From Megachile rotundata (taxonomy: Eukaryota; Arthropoda; Insecta; Hymenoptera; Megachilidae), in NCBI RefSeq assembly GCF_050947335.1, contig NC_134983.1:6944001-7008000 (forward strand): a DNA stretch of 64,000 nucleotides, written 5' to 3'. The translations under genes were made by a program, and so were the position numbers. This document shows, piece after piece, positions 63,948-64,000 of this stretch. The notes beneath the pieces are model-generated. The model was not told the DNA's origin, searched no databases, and saw nothing but the letters and a program-made list of their open reading frames with translations. Position 1 is the stretch's first letter, and every line of letters begins with the position of its first letter.

Positions 63948-64000
63948 CTGTGATTGTTTAAGGACGATTCATCGTTGATATTCATTTTCATATACAACAT

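Noticed and set aside
1..64000. tRNA, rRNA, CRISPR or bacterial operon features
   Set aside because: No tRNA B-box with a matching cloverleaf, no rRNA-like block and no spaced direct repeats of CRISPR type were seen; gene structure is plainly eukaryotic.

Overview
The window looks like nuclear DNA of an insect. It is very AT-rich, its genes are split by short GT-AG introns (often 60-500 bp), and the proteins are animal families. A hymenopteran is a plausible host from base composition and repeat style, but that is inference. Every multi-exon model below was built by hand from splice signals, reading phase and recognisable protein families.

Layout. (1) 69-7756 (+): 3' part of an unrecognised Pro/Thr/Ser-rich protein ending in a CaaX box (CVIM); its long first visible intron holds an octamer minisatellite, a TTAA-flanked MITE and two GC-rich islands. 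(2) 9101-10204 (-): a Tctex1-type dynein light chain. (3) 10940-21059 (-): a complete insect-type flavin-containing monooxygenase, whose 6.1-kb and 1.3-kb introns are packed with satellites. (4) 21.2-36.8 kb: a gene-poor, repeat-rich stretch. It holds octamer arrays, a 171-bp tandem repeat, a TTAA-flanked element and, at 30.5-35.3 kb, a cluster of dispersed repeat modules around a nearly perfect palindrome of about 1.3 kb. (5) 36831-40083 (+): a DNAJC14-like J-domain membrane protein. (6) 43906-44529 (-): POLE4, a histone-fold subunit of DNA polymerase epsilon. (7) 45061-46261 (+): an unrecognised three-exon gene. (8) 47853-52013 (+): Elongin A. (9) 56182-63947 (-): most of an OCA2/P-protein (hoepel-type) transporter whose N-terminus lies beyond the right edge. 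A candidate + strand exon sits inside one of its introns at 61614-61797.

The genes do not form one pathway; they are ordinary housekeeping and detoxification genes. The unusual content is in the non-coding DNA. There is a family of arrays sharing an 8-bp period in at least seven places, including a (CCCTAAAT)n block with G-quadruplex potential on the minus strand. A 33-bp satellite has a 198-bp higher-order unit. Several short TTAA-flanked elements resemble piggyBac-type MITEs, one nested in another inverted-repeat element. The long palindrome carries repeated copies of a GGCGCCATCTAGCGG motif that resembles the CTCF binding core.
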